A stretch of DNA of 64,000 bases from Owenia fusiformis. Taxonomy: Eukaryota > Annelida > Polychaeta > Sabellida > Oweniidae. Position 1 is the first letter of the stretch, and each line of letters starts with the position of its first letter. Of this stretch, positions 1-11,700 are shown piece after piece. Under the pieces are notes generated by a model. It was not told the DNA's origin. It saw only the letters and a program-made list of their open reading frames with translations, and did not search any database. Where the stretch lies: contig CAIIXF020000012.1 of the NCBI GenBank assembly GCA_903813345.2, positions 3,575,318 to 3,639,317 of the forward strand, given 5' to 3'. The position numbers were made by a program, and so were the translations under genes.

Positions 1-1344
1 AACTATACTATTGATTGAGAGGCGTCCGAGACATGAAGAACGAGCCGATCTCTTTGTATATAGAAATGATGGCCACAGTACAGATATGGACACGTGGATA
101 CCATTGGAAAGAGGAGACACATGGCTTCATGAAAATGTTACTTACCACAACTGTCAGTCCGCCGATAATTCCCTTATTAAATAGCTGTCAACATATTTTG
201 AAATGCGTAAACTTTGGGATCACCGTTCTCCATGTTATACTCCATATTACCTGTTCTTTTCCAAGCCAGATCATAATATAAAGTGTTTTGATTTAACTTG
301 ACTACACAAAACATGAAATACACGATCACATGTAAGAAGGTTAAGTCCATTTAGTCATAAATACTCCCTGAATAAAATGTTTGATAGGGCATAAGTAAAT
401 CAAGTAGGATTATTAGGTAACACATGGTACCAAATTGCATTGACTTGATCCGTTTTGCCGAATACATTAGTTATTGATAACACCCCAGTCATATTTGTCG
501 TACGGCGGCCGTACGTCGACCGCAGATCAATTAAATCAGTGTATTTCTGCGGCGAGCGTAGGAAAACTACGCTCGCCTTGCTGCGAATCATTATTTGTAA
601 ATGTTTCACGATCACTTTTCATTTGATATTACATCCTAGCACTATGAATAACATTTATAAATTGTCCTGATGTTAATAAAATGAAAAAAAGTATTGTTTA
701 TCAACAGAAATTTAAAATTCACCGTGCGGCTGCCGTGGGAAATGTGACTGCAAAAGTATGAGAGCGCAGAAATTCTACGCCGAGCGTAGAAAAGCTACTA
801 GCCGCATAAATAATAGACCGCACGGCGGGCGTGGGAAATGTTACTGGGGTGTAAGGCCAATGTTTCCATTGTCACTGTGGCCAGTTTGAACTCGATAAGC
901 AATTTCATCCAAATTGCCTGTTTCCTCTCTGGAGGCAAATTGATCGCATTTGGTGACGTTGTTCCCTACATGATCACAGATCTTGTGCAATGACTCTCAT
1001 CTGGCTTCTTATCTTTTGTTTCAAATGTCCAATGCTTCAAGGACCGTTGACATTAGTTGAGAGAGATCCCCCTGTCTGGGGAATATGGCATTTGGAGCAT
1101 ATTTTGTAAAGAGGCCATCCTGATTACCTTTATGGTTCACCCTGTATTATTAATATATTGAAATCTATGAAGCATTGGAGGGTTCGGAAGCGTAGCCTAG
1201 AATGTAGATCTTTAGTCGAAGGAAAACTGGACAAATTAAGCATTATAAGGCTTTTATTAAAAAAGGAGTTGTTCATTTTTCATTATGATACCTCTTTAGT
1301 AATTCAAATTTAAATACAATATATTCCTATATATATCAAGGTCA
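1..1344. other. Gene-free left edge with repeat fragments
   Basis: I see no convincing coding sequence here. The stretch around 305-460 resembles 12540-12670 (shared words such as GATCACATGTAAGA and GAGTAAATCAA), so it is probably a fragment of the same dispersed element. Two GC-rich patches stand out in AT-rich DNA: a hairpin at 551-577, and 722-850, where a motif ending GTGGGAAATGT(G/T)ACTG occurs twice (about 722-750 and 813-842). Confidence 0.5.
551..577. repeat. Perfect GC-rich hairpin
   Basis: GGCGAGCGTAG is followed by a five-base loop and its exact reverse complement, giving an 11-bp perfect stem. A weaker related hairpin, CTACGC-cga-GCGTAG, lies near 774-788. The function is unknown; it may be part of a decayed element. 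Confidence 0.6.
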
Positions 1345-1359
1345 AATACGACTTTTGGC

Positions 1360-3752
1360 TTGCAACCGAAGATACCTCAAGAAAAGCCGGAGACTGACGA
1401 AGATTTTATTTGTAACATGTTCTTAATTGAATATAAAAAAGCGAAGCGAAGTTTCAGGGCTGAATTACGGCGTGCTAAAATTATGTATGAGCGTTCTCAA
1501 GATACAAAATTTGAGGAAGCTGCAGATTTGAATATACACGATTTCTATAAAGTACATGTAGTTAGAAAGTCTAGAAACCTAAAAAGGGAATCTCATGAGC
1601 TCCTCGTTGATGGGCAAATTGTCCGTGATCCAGCCAAAATTCGTGATGTCTGGGCAGATTACTATGAGGAATTGGGAACTCCTTCTCCCTTCCCACATTT
1701 TGATAACGAGTTCATGAGTAAAATAGAATCTGATTTCAAAAGATGTTACATAGAGTCATATCATAATGAGAATAGAGAAATGAGTGTCCCAATTTCGTCA
1801 CAGGACGTATATGACGTCATTAAATCTAGTTCTTCCAATAAGGCTCCAGGTTATGACTTGATAACATACGAGCACTTTAAACATGGTGGTAGCATGCTTA
1901 TACAAACAATTACAAACCTCTTTAATACTATGATTAGGTTAGAATGTGTCCCAAAAAGTCAAAAACTTGGTACCATCATTTCCTGGTAACTGGTCAACTC
2001 GTACCCAAGACAAGTCGTACCCAAGACAACTCGTACCCAAGACAACTCGTACCCAATTGTTTATTTTGTTTTGAATCAAGTGTTGGACTGGAAATGTGAA
2101 TAGATATACATATTATAATTGTAACATACTGTTCTGAATAATTTAAAGTTTGAAGAAGAATTTTCGGAAGAAATTGATTTAATTTTGTGACATTTTGAGC
2201 TTTGAGTGTCAATTTATTTTGACTATTATTTTATATTGGTCACAGATTCAGGATGTTCAAGCGAAGAGACATATGTTTAATCCACATATTCATAATCATT
2301 CTTCAAAATATTGTATGTTTATGAGTGTTTGGAACAAATATTAGATTTAATGTTGTAATTATATTATATTTATATATATAAAGGTGATCCAAGTTAAATC
2401 AAAATGCTTTCCCGATCCATTGAGAAAAATGTCTTCTAAATTCAAAAAAATATTGAGGCTTATTTGATTCACATTATAATATGAAAACATTATTATACAA
2501 ACTCAATTTTTCCCCTAATATGCACCCATAATACTGAAAATAATCTTGGGTACGAGTTGTCTTGGGTACCAGTTGTCTTGGGTACGAGTTGTCTTGGGTA
2601 CGAGTTGTCTTGGGTACGAGTTGACTAGGAAGCTCATTTCCTTACATAAGGGTAAGAAGAAAGACAAAAGAATACGAACTAATTTTACACCTGTTATCAA
2701 TAAGATATGGGACACTATAATTCTAAACCGAAACATGTCTGTATTAGAGAGGGCAGGTGTTCCACATAATTTTCAATTTGCTAGCAAAAATGGTGGAGGT
2801 AGCCAAATGGCAACGTACGTTTTAAAGGAAGTCCTACATCACTTTAATGAACGACACTACAGTTTTTTGCGCATTTCTTGATAATCGTATGGCATTTGAT
2901 TTATTGTATAGACATGGGCTATTTGTAAAACATTTTAATTTAGGTATCAATTGGCTCTCGTGGAGACTCATAGTACAAGGGTATAGCAATACCAGTGCTC
3001 GAGTCTTGTACGATGATGAATACTCTAGGGAGATTACCATAAATCAAGGCTGTGGTCAAGGAAGAATTTGTAGTTCAATCTGGTTTCAAATCTACATTAA
3101 TGACCTAATAATTGAAATGTGCCAGTCATCTTTTGGGGTTAGGATTGCACCAGATTTACAATTGCCATGTATACTTGTAGCCGACGACACGACGGTCATA
3201 TCTGCCACTGCTAGTGGTCTACAAAATCTATTAGATATTGTATACAAGTACAGCTGTCGTTGGAGACTAGTATATAATGCTGGTCCACCTTTGAAACAAT
3301 GCAAAAGTGCTGTAATTATCTTTGGGAAATCAAACCTAAATAAGTGTAACTCAAACTGGTCATTAGGTAAGGATCCAATACCTACCAGAAATGAACAAGT
3401 ATATGTCGGTAATATTATCAACAAAAATCTCACTTCCAAACCTGCCTTGATAGATGCTAATAAAAAAGCTAGAGCGTGTTTTAACTCTTTATGCAACATA
3501 GGAATGTACAATGGAGGACTTAACCCATAAGTAAGTCTTAAAATATGAAATCGTATCATTATGCCGACGGCAATGTACGAATGCGAACTATGGTATTCTT
3601 TAAGTCCTAATGAAATTGAAACAGTAGAGATTACACAGCGTCACATAGCAAAACGATTTCAGGGTATGGTGAATCGTACACCGAGTGGAGCTGCAGATGT
3701 CCATAATCTGCAGAGTCAGGGTTTTTTTTTAGTGACGTCATGTCTATTTTAG
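1360..3752 (+). pseudogene. LINE reverse transcriptase, broken
   Basis: The first block (1360-1984) carries the typical pre-catalytic LINE segment with NKAPGYD near its end. After the 650-bp insertion the frame resumes at 2643 with LHKGKKKDKR, the expected next RT motif. A frameshift near 2850 moves the reading into 2847-3530, which contains FLDNRMAFD (motif A), QGCGQG (motif B, usually QGxxQG) and VADDT (motif C, usually YADD). The tail at 3561-3752 reads on past a run of T near 3722. The altered motifs and frame breaks mean no active enzyme can be made. The 1360 start is only an open-frame edge, not a real initiator. Confidence 0.75.
1985..2634. mobile_element. 650-bp non-autonomous DNA transposon inside the LINE
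   Basis: The insertion is bounded by an 8-bp duplication CATTTCCT (1977-1984 and 2635-2642). Removing the insert with one copy restores the LINE reading frame exactly. Near each end, in inverted orientation, lie several tandem copies of a 16-bp unit, CTCGTACCCAAGACAA (about 1996-2056 and 2546-2625). The 8-bp duplication would fit the hAT superfamily, but the ends do not show a typical hAT terminus. There is no transposase, and the interior is AT-rich without coding capacity. Confidence 0.75.
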
Positions 3753-3805
3753 ATACATATCCTGTTATCCGTCAAGAATTCTTAACTTATTTGGAAGGAA
3801 ATACT

Positions 3806-3971
3806 TTAAATAATATAAACAAATAAACCAGGGTGTTTGGAGTCGTAGAAATGTATTGCATCATAAAAATATACCATTACATAATATTACATAACATTAC
3901 ATTACATTATACAACATTACATAACATTATATAACCCTACATAATTAAAACCTGAAAACAACACCTTCCAC
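3806..3971. repeat. Split direct repeat B2 of the Ngaro-like element
   Basis: This matches 4285-4432 nearly base for base, starting TTAAATAATATAAAC and passing through an ACATTAC-rich stretch. It has about 15 extra bases near 3936-3955 that B1 lacks. It is the outer copy, at the element's 3' end on the minus strand. Confidence 0.8.
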
Positions 3972-4097
3972 TATGCACCAAAAGTACATAACACAAACTA
4001 AACTAAAACCTAAGTTAACTATCAAATTAAAACAAGAAAAACGGTAAATAAAAATAACCCTAAAATGCAACTAAGACCCAAGTGGAGGGAGGGTGGG

Positions 4098-4286
4098 AGA
4101 AAAAGCTAGCGCATATTACTGCCTAATGCTACATGTAAGCTGCTAAGAGACTGACTGACTGCTAGACTGGAGTGACCATGTGACCTGATGAATAACTCAC
4201 ATAGCCATCAGTACATTAGCATAAGTAAATAAACAAGCCCAAATGTCCACATTATTTAAATGAAGATACTGACATATCTCAGAATT
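4098..4286. repeat. Split direct repeat A2 of the Ngaro-like element
   Basis: About 189 bp essentially identical to 7744-7932, beginning AGAAAAAGCTAGCGC and ending CATATCTCAGAATT. It directly abuts B1, the expected B1-A2 junction of split direct repeats. Confidence 0.85.
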
Positions 4287-4432
4287 AAATAATATAAACA
4301 AATAAACCAGGGTGTTTGGAGTCGTAGAAATGTATTGCATCATAAAAATATACCATTACATAATATTACATAACATTACATTACATTATACAACATTACA
4401 TAACATTATATAACCTGAAAACAACACCTTCC
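4285..4432. repeat. Split direct repeat B1 of the Ngaro-like element
   Basis: Copy of 3806-3971 lying between the recombinase remnant and A2. It is shorter than B2 by one internal block of about 15 bases. Confidence 0.8.
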
Positions 4433-4471
4433 AAGAAACTCCAAACACACTAGAGAATTAAACAAGTAGAC

Positions 4472-5064
4472 CTAAGCTGGAAGATTTTTTGAAAATTGTG
4501 ACATAATACGCCTAGAACAGTCTAAAGAAGGCGTTAGGTAATGTTTATAACAGTCGCTTTTCCAGTCCCCTAATATACGGACCATTTCACTGGGAATGTT
4601 GGACTCAAGTGCCCAGCTGGCACCCCCCCCCCCCCTCCGGAAGGAATGGCACGCATAACCAAGGCTAGAAATATTAGCCTGACAAAACACCTTTTTGAGG
4701 TGTGAAGTAAACTCAACATGAGTTACTGGTAGTGGGCCCCCCGAAGAGGGTTAGGTAATCCACACTCTAAATGTAATAAGCGGACAATGTTGAGATATTG
4801 TTTAACTGATGAGAACTTTAACAGTTTTCCAATATATGCAATATAACGACTCAGCACTAAAGTCGTAGCTGGAACTGGTAAATACCCCATGGAGGAGCAA
4901 AACTTAAAGTACATGTTCCTATGGGATATATATGTTGCCTTCGTTGAATCTGCGAATGTCATACTGCGTAGTCGTAAGACCTCTGCATCCAATTGTTGCT
5001 CAGTAGCCACTTGTGTATCTGTGGTAACAGAAAAATAAATGAAGCCAATGACATATGATTGCAA
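4472..5064 (-). pseudogene. Tyrosine recombinase of the Ngaro-like element, internally deleted
   Basis: The N-terminal core-binding half reads from about 5030 to 4735, with TFADSTKATYISHRNMY and ending at LPNPL. The C-terminal catalytic half reads from about 4735 to 4472 in another frame, with the box HSFRRG (His and second Arg), GDW and the likely nucleophile Tyr in YKHYL. Together they make about 190 residues, whereas such recombinases have around 300. The missing middle would hold the first catalytic Arg, so an internal deletion near 4735 inactivated it. A run of 14 C at 4621-4634 lies inside the HSFRRG region and expands the glycines there. Confidence 0.75.
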
Positions 5065-5069
5065 GGGAT

Positions 5070-6480
5070 AAAAATAAACATTGGAGGATTCGAGTTGAGA
5101 ACCTCAGAAATACATGATTGAAATCTGAGAAGCTGACCAGGCTCATTTAGCCTGTTTATAGCATCAGGTATGTGGTTTAATTTTCCCTCAATATGAACTG
5201 CCTTGACCTCAAAATTATAATCCACTGAAATCCAAAACAACTCTCTTAAAGCCTCCATCATAATAGGCTGTCTAGAAGAACCTTTATTGATTATGGCCAT
5301 GGCTACTGTGCTATCCGTGTAAATTACTACTTTATGATTGGACCATGAGGGACCCCACTTTCTCGCAGCGATCAGGATCGACAACACTTCCTTATAGTTT
5401 ATGTGAAGATGTTTATATTTTTCCAGGTCGTGCTCCCAGGAGGCATATATCCAGTCACCCCTGAAGAAACACCCTGCAGCTTGGTTACTTGCATCAACAG
5501 ACACGTCTGTGATTGGGCATGGATTAATAAAAAATGTATTTCCATTAAAGCGTTTCAGAAAATTAATCCACCAGGCGATATCTGCGTGGAACGATGCAGA
5601 TAGTATGGCTTTATGCTTAGCATGGTTGAGGGGGAGTATGCAATCAAGAATCCTCCGAAGAAATGTCCTCGCCCCTCGCACCACTTGTGATGCCCATGAC
5701 ATCTTGCCTGCAAGGCTTTGCAGTTGACGTTTTGAAGCCCTCTTACGATTTTTGAAACATTTAACTAAATGAAGTATTTCCTCTAGTTTCCTAGGTGGTA
5801 ATGATAAAGTTCCATTAACTGTGTTAATTAAGACGCCCAGATAAGTAAATTCCTGGCTAGGCCCCTCAATTTTCTTCCAGCTAATTGCGAATCCCAAATT
5901 ACGTAATAAGGATATTGCAATGTCCATATGAGATATACACTGCTCTTTAGTTTCTGCTACTATACAGAAATCATCTAAATATGCAACGGAATTAATGCCT
6001 CTGGCAAAAAGCATTCGCTTCACACTTTGAGTAAGTCTATGAAAAATAGATGGAGCTCTTCTGCTTCCAAAACATAGTCTTGTGTCATACATATATGTGG
6101 CCTCTGTTTGACCAGAAAATGTCCACTTTAAGCCTGTTGCTTGGTAATTAGTGTCCTCGATCTTAATTTAACAGACCTGTAAGCACTATGTAAATCAATT
6201 TTCCCCAAGTAGCAATTTGGGGTAATAAGGTCAACCACATTGTCCACAGATTGATAGACTACTTTATCAATTGAGCAGTAGTCATTAAGAGCCTCTCCAT
6301 GAGGCATGCTGGCATCATGAATCAGTCTTATGTCGTTACTGTCTGGTTTCTTGATTGATCCCAAGGCACTAATGATCTTAGGTCTGCATTTCTCAGAGCA
6401 TATCTTATAACGACCCTCTTCAAGTTCTATTAAAATTTGCCTCTCAACTTTTAAACGATTTTCAGGTCCAGTAGCAGACC
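5070..6480 (-). pseudogene. Reverse transcriptase and RNase H of the Ngaro-like element, frameshifted
   Basis: On the minus strand the RT begins before 6364 with a PENR-containing segment, then IRLIHDASMPHGEALNDY, KIDLHSAYRSV, GSRRAPSIFHRL and the catalytic AYLDDF. RNase H follows, with VDAS, NYKEV and IYTDST as the acidic active-site boxes. A frameshift near 6160 separates the N-terminal RT block (6128-6364) from the rest (4959-6092). The RT/RNase H frame overlaps the start of the recombinase frame at about 4960-5064. These domains are typical of DIRS-order elements. Confidence 0.85.
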
Positions 6481-6693
6481 TAAGTTATCAGTCTCTGCTG
6501 GTGTCACTGTCACTGTCAATAATAGAGAATCCAAATGAGATACCATCTAATAAATAATCCTTATCAGGATCATTAGTATAATTCAGTTCCTGTTCCCACA
6601 CATGGGGAATTAAGCATGCTTCATTAAGAGGGGGTCTAAGAAGCACTCCTCGTGTGGTCCCTAGGGTGTCAGTAAGTACATTTGAGGGGTAAA

Positions 6694-7694
6694 TTAGTTT
6701 TTTCCATGCATGTGTCTGGCATGATTCTCCTTGAAGCATATAGAACACATGTGTTCATATTTACAAGGGGAAAAGGTGCATTCACCCTTGTTATACAATC
6801 CACACAATGGTTTGCCTGTGGGTGATATATATACTGTGGGAGGTTTCTTTGCCTTCTCCTGGGGCGAGCTTTTAGTGGTGGGTTTCCCCGCATCCTTTGC
6901 AGCTAGCACACTTTTATATTTGAGCTCTGTTTTGAGGCTCGGCACATCCACACCCCATCTGAATTTATGTTGGGCTTGCAGGTAACGATACTCATTGTCG
7001 TATTTGAGGACCGATATCCATGAAAACATCTGACCAAATTGAGATATTTTTGCCATATAAGCAAGATAATCTATGACAGAACCCGTTAATTTTCCTGTTT
7101 CCATCATATGGGCAAGGATCCGAACTGATGCTAGGCACCATTGGTGGGGTGTAATATCCTCTAATTTTGGTTTTGTCGAACCAGATCGCTTCAAGATGAG
7201 GGAGGTCCCTCCCGTTTCATTGATTATAGATTCCTCACATGCCTCTTGTATAGGTGTATTATTAATCCAATCCCTGATGAAACAGGGCTTCTCACCTTTA
7301 TCTAATTTTAAGCTTAGATGTGGATCAAAGCCTGGGGGAGGGGGGGAGGGGGAGGTGTAGAGGATGCTCCAATTCCTGGCACGTTTGCCTCTCTAGCAAT
7401 AAGCTCCTGGAGTGCTGCTCCAACTTGATGATTAGGGTCATCGTCCTGACCCTGGGGAACATTGGCATGTTCTCCATTCTGAACCTCTGTAGGGCCATGT
7501 AAATTAGATAGCTCTCGTAAGCAATTATCTAACAGGCGTGCTTGTCCAAGGGGTTTAATTTTTAGAGTTTTGATATCCTCTGGTAACATTGTTTTCAAGG
7601 CAAGGATGGAATTGAAACCATTCGCATTTAAGACTTCCATGGTTTCCTCTTTCACGTTCCATTTTTCTAGCACTGTTCTACATTCTTCATCCAT
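6694..7694 (-). pseudogene. Gag-like protein of the Ngaro-like element, frameshifted
   Basis: The minus-strand start at 7694 (MDEECRTVLEKW) gives a helical N-terminal region and a proline run. The frame breaks in a C-rich/G-rich run near 7330-7350 and continues in another frame to 6694. The last part contains a Cys/His-rich nucleic-acid-binding segment, CGLYNKGECTFSPCKYEH followed by CSICF. Such a zinc-finger-ended gag in front of RT is usual in DIRS-order elements. The break in a homopolymer could be real decay or a sequencing error. Confidence 0.7.
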
Positions 7695-7743
7695 ACTTTA
7701 CTGTTAAACTATATATTCACTATATATATTTTAAAAACTTCAA

Positions 7744-7932
7744 AGAAAAAGCTAGCGCATATTACTGCCTAATGCTACATGTAAGCTGCTAAGAGACTGA
7801 CTGACTGCTAGACTGGAGTGACCATGTGACCTGATGAATAACTCACATAGCCATCAGTACATTAGCATAAGTAAATAAACAAGCCCAAATGTCCACATTA
7901 TTTAAATGAAGATACTGACATATCTCAGAATT
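7744..7932. repeat. Split direct repeat A1 of the Ngaro-like element
   Basis: About 189 bp matching 4098-4286. It lies upstream of the gag-like frame on the minus strand and ends at the junction with LINE sequence (CAGAATT then TAAACATAG). Confidence 0.85.
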
Positions 7933-7945
7933 TAAACATAGAATT

Positions 7946-8476
7946 ATGGACAAAGGAAAATGGAAATTATTAGTAAATGGCCAAATTCAGTATACAGAAT
8001 CAAAAACATGGCGAGAGACTGTCCACATTAATCCAAGATTACAACGCTTTTCAAATGTTCATATCGAGTATAAGCCTATTATTCACTGGGAACTTGGTCT
8101 AAAATATCCCATGTTTACCTGGCGATTTGGCCAGTTACTTGCACTCCTTTTACTTTTTACCGAAAAAGAAACGAAATGCCTTGCATGTAAAAAGCTAACA
8201 ATTGATATGGTCAGTCACCTTGTTCTTCACTGCCAGCATGTCCGGGTTATTTATTTGAGAGAGAAACTCTTAGATGGTATTGTTAATATACTACCTATTG
8301 ATTTATCAGTTCAATTATTGAACACTACTGAAGATATCATAGTAGAAACGTTACTAGGAAGCACGACTGATGTACTTCAAAATTGCCAAGATGGTACAAT
8401 TGAACAGTTCCTATTGAATAGTGCATATTACATTGATCTAATGGTTAAAACAGTTATCAAACAAACAGAAATGTAA
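7946..8476 (+). pseudogene. C-terminal region of the LINE ORF
   Basis: This open stretch of about 176 residues continues the LINE after the Ngaro-like insertion. It carries CLACKK followed 12 residues later by HLVLHC, a CCHC-like arrangement common near the C-terminus of LINE ORF2 proteins. The start at 7946 is simply the first Met after the interruption. Confidence 0.65.
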
Positions 8477-8586
8477 AAACTCTAAATGTAAATCTATATG
8501 TAATAATGTATACAAATGTAAATAATCTGTTAATGTGAATTGTCTGTAATTATATGTAATGTTTAAATCTTCACCTATGTGGAGGA

Positions 8587-8622
8587 AATAAAGACACTGA
8601 ACTGAACTGAACTGAACTGAAC
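8587..8622 (+). repeat. LINE 3' end: AATAAA and TGAAC repeat tail
   Basis: AATAAA is followed within a few bases by CTGAA-CTGAA type repeats, after which unrelated sequence starts. This marks the 3' terminus of the LINE. Confidence 0.7.
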
Positions 8623-8791
8623 ATGGCTCAACCTCGATTGAATGGAAAAGATGCTGCCTCTAAGCAAAATACAATACAGTACAGGTGAACCCCCAAAAGC
8701 ACTTTTTGATTATGTAAAGCATATTAACAATTTAAAAGGCTAAACATTGAACAGTGAAAAATGGGTATAATTATAAAAAAAAAATATAATT

Positions 8792-11700
8792 TCAATCTAA
8801 TTTATCCATCGATTCTTCATCATCGGTATCCCTGATTCGATTCCCAGAATGTCCATCGTTTATTTGTGCAGATTTGTTGTCCAACGATGATGCGTGCGCA
8901 TAAAACATCATAAAGTTGTTGACGATTACAGGTACAGTAAAGGCGATAACGAGTACACCACAAATGACGCAACCACTTCCTACGATATATCCTCCAATAC
9001 TCTTTGGGTAGAAATCGCCATATCCAACAGTTGTCATGGTAACGAGTGCGTACCATATTCCAATCGGAATGCTTGTTATCAAAATTTCATCCGAGCCAGA
9101 AATGAGTTCCCCAAAGTACACAAGTGATGCAAAGGTAATTGCTCCGAGAAAAAGTAGTCCTAGCATGAGGAGGATTTCTTTTAGGCTGGCCACTAATGTA
9201 TAGTGCAACACTTTACACGCCATTGAAAATCTCATTTGTCTTCATATCCTTAGAATTCTGGCCGTAGCCAATGCGCGGACAATATCAAGCATGGATGTTT
9301 TGAACATGTTCTCGGGATTGACAGCATTTGTTATGTATATGATGACCCCTGGTGTCAGGGCAATGATGTCACAGATTGTGTAAAAACTCAACAAGAAACG
9401 CCCCTTGTGTGGTGAAAATATAAACCTAGTAATGAGTTCCAAGCTAAAGTAAGCGAACAAAACATAATCAATGTAGACAAGAAAATGATTTGGAACATGA
9501 AAATCTTCTCCGAGATGTATAATCTTTTTGGAGTTTTTTGAATCAATCGGATCAGTAATCCACCAAGATATTCCTTCTGTTTTATTGTACTCCCCAGGAA
9601 GCTTTGTGGCGATGACCTTGGTGTAGTTCTTACGGAGAACATCTTCCGGAATTCCAGTAATTATAGAGAGTTCAGGAGGCCCAATGGCTTCTGTTAAACT
9701 AGAGACTGTCTCAAGACAAAGTGTTGTGATGGAGAGAAGAATGACCAGTACAGTCCAAACGCAAAACACCTGCAAATCAGAACAATATGATAAGCATCTG
9801 AATGTCTCATCTTCATTTAAAATAAAACAGTGGATCTTTGAAACCAATATTATTAGGCTTTGTATAAAAAACCTCCTACCCACGTACCCTCGTACCCACG
9901 TACGTGGGTCCTGACCCAGTCTTTAAAGAGTTAAATTTTTAAATGTTTAAAACATTATTCAATCTCAGTTTATCCTGAATTATAGATGAATTTATGCATC
10001 CATATTATGCCTTTATTTATAGGTCTGACATCTCTCGAGTAAAATAAAATAAAGCCTGAATTGCATAAATGTTCACTATTTTTGAGCTATTTGATTTATG
10101 TTTTTGATATGTCGAAATGTTTTTTGTTGATCGGGCAGTCTTACCTGTATAACACATCAGTGCTGATTAGCAATCTCCTAGCCTTCGTTCAGTGCAATCC
10201 GTGCCTCCTGTTACCTCATGCAGATTGTAAATGTCCCGGGAAGTTTACCCTTGTCCAAAAGTTGACATCTTTTTAAAAATATATTTCTTAGAGTTTCCAA
10301 CCAATTAAATTCACCACATTTAATTAGATGTTTATAAAAGCTGAACTTTTATCATTCAAACCAATTTTACATCAAATCATTGTCAAAATAAAACTACTCT
10401 TCATATTACCTAATTATGGATCAAACGGCCATAATAAACATGATAAAGTCGAAGTTTACAAAACCAAACTTACACTCCCCTGCATAAGTTTGGCAACTCT
10501 AACTTTTAATCCCATCTAAATGATTCACTGAACTAGTGCGCACAATTATCCTTAAATTGTGCCAAAAAGCGATTAAAAACGAATAAAGCGAATCCTTCTA
10601 CTTTTCAAATATTTCGTTTTCAATTGCGCCACAGTTAAACAGAAATGCACCCTTTATTATTCCTTGAGATCGTGTGAATTGATCACTCTATCACTTTGTA
10701 TCTCCAATTCTGATGTTAAATTAAATAAAAGACATAAGACAAATTACACGTATAGTTCAAATCTGTCGTGCAAACAATGAATACTTGTAATATCGTTTGA
10801 AAGAATAAAAAGTATATGTGATAAAAATCGAAACTACAGGGTGTTAAAAAACAGGACCGATGAAAAGTTGAATAACTTCGTCAATCCAGAATCATTCAGG
10901 TCATTCAATGTGAATTTTGTTGTGAAATTTTGACCATATTCTGCTCATGGAGTCAAAAACTACAGCACTTTACAACACATGCCCCATGTGGCCAATTTGC
11001 GCCAAGCAATAGATTGGTTGTACACTGTAAGACTGCCCGATCAACAAAAAATCGCTTCGATATATCAAAAACAACACTCAAATAGCTCAAATGAACATTA
11101 TGCAATGCCGGCTTTATTTTATGACGAGACAGATGTCCGATCTAGAAATAAAGGCATATGGGTACATAAATTCATCCATAATTAAGCATACATTGAGATA
11201 GAATAATGTTTAAAAAATGTTAAAGATTTAACTCTTTAAAGACTGGGTCAGGACCCACGTACGTGGGTACGAGGGTACGTGGGTAGGAGGTTTTTTATAC
11301 AAAGCCATATTATTATAATATCTTCAATTTGGATATACATGTACATTCCCATGATATATTTCTTAATAATGTTACTAGAAAGGAGATTTAAACCATAATG
11401 AAATGTTATTTTATTTTTCCACAACGGATTTAATAATTGTTACAAATAATTCTCACCTTCGCTGGAATGGAAGAAAATGGATCATCGAAAAATGGCCAGA
11501 TTTTTTCCTGAAGCTTTCCCCATCTAGTTTTACTATCAAAGTGCGACTGTTCTGATCTGATCGATTTCTCAAATAGCGTCAGCTGTGTCTTCGTATCTTC
11601 GGACTCCATGTACCTTGACGTGCAACATTTTTGAAACGCTATTTCATTCATGCCCCAGAACTCTTACTCATGAGCCAGTGCACACCCGCATGTGTTTCTG

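Larger units (their letters stand above)
3808..7932 (-). mobile_element. Ngaro-like tyrosine-recombinase retrotransposon (DIRS order)
   Basis: Read on the minus strand the order is: repeat A1 (7744-7932), gag-like region, reverse transcriptase, RNase H, tyrosine recombinase, repeat B1 (4285-4432), repeat A2 (4098-4286), spacer, repeat B2 (3806-3971). The A1-ORFs-B1-A2-B2 layout is the split-direct-repeat structure known for PAT and Ngaro elements. I see no methyltransferase domain between RNase H and the recombinase, which favours Ngaro over DIRS1. The element sits in the LINE at a TTTAAA site with no clear target duplication, as expected for recombinase-mediated insertion. Frameshifts and a deletion in the recombinase show it is dead. 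Confidence 0.8.
1345..8622 (+). mobile_element. Decayed LINE (non-LTR retrotransposon) interrupted by two nested elements
   Basis: Three separated blocks read as one LINE on the plus strand: 1360-1984 and 2643-about 3805 (reverse transcriptase), and about 7933-8622 (C-terminal region, AATAAA and a short repeat tail). Two other elements account for the gaps: a 650-bp DNA element at 1985-2634 and an Ngaro-like element at 3808-7932 on the other strand. The 5' part that would encode an endonuclease is not visible, so the copy is probably 5'-truncated; its exact left end is unclear. The 3' end with a TGAAC-type repeat instead of a long poly-A suggests the CR1/L2-like group, but that assignment is an inference. 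Confidence 0.75.

Noticed and set aside
9242-9244. TGA in the K+ channel as a selenocysteine codon
   Set aside because: The position is not a redox site, Kv channels are not known selenoproteins, and a TAA elsewhere in the same gene cannot be explained this way.
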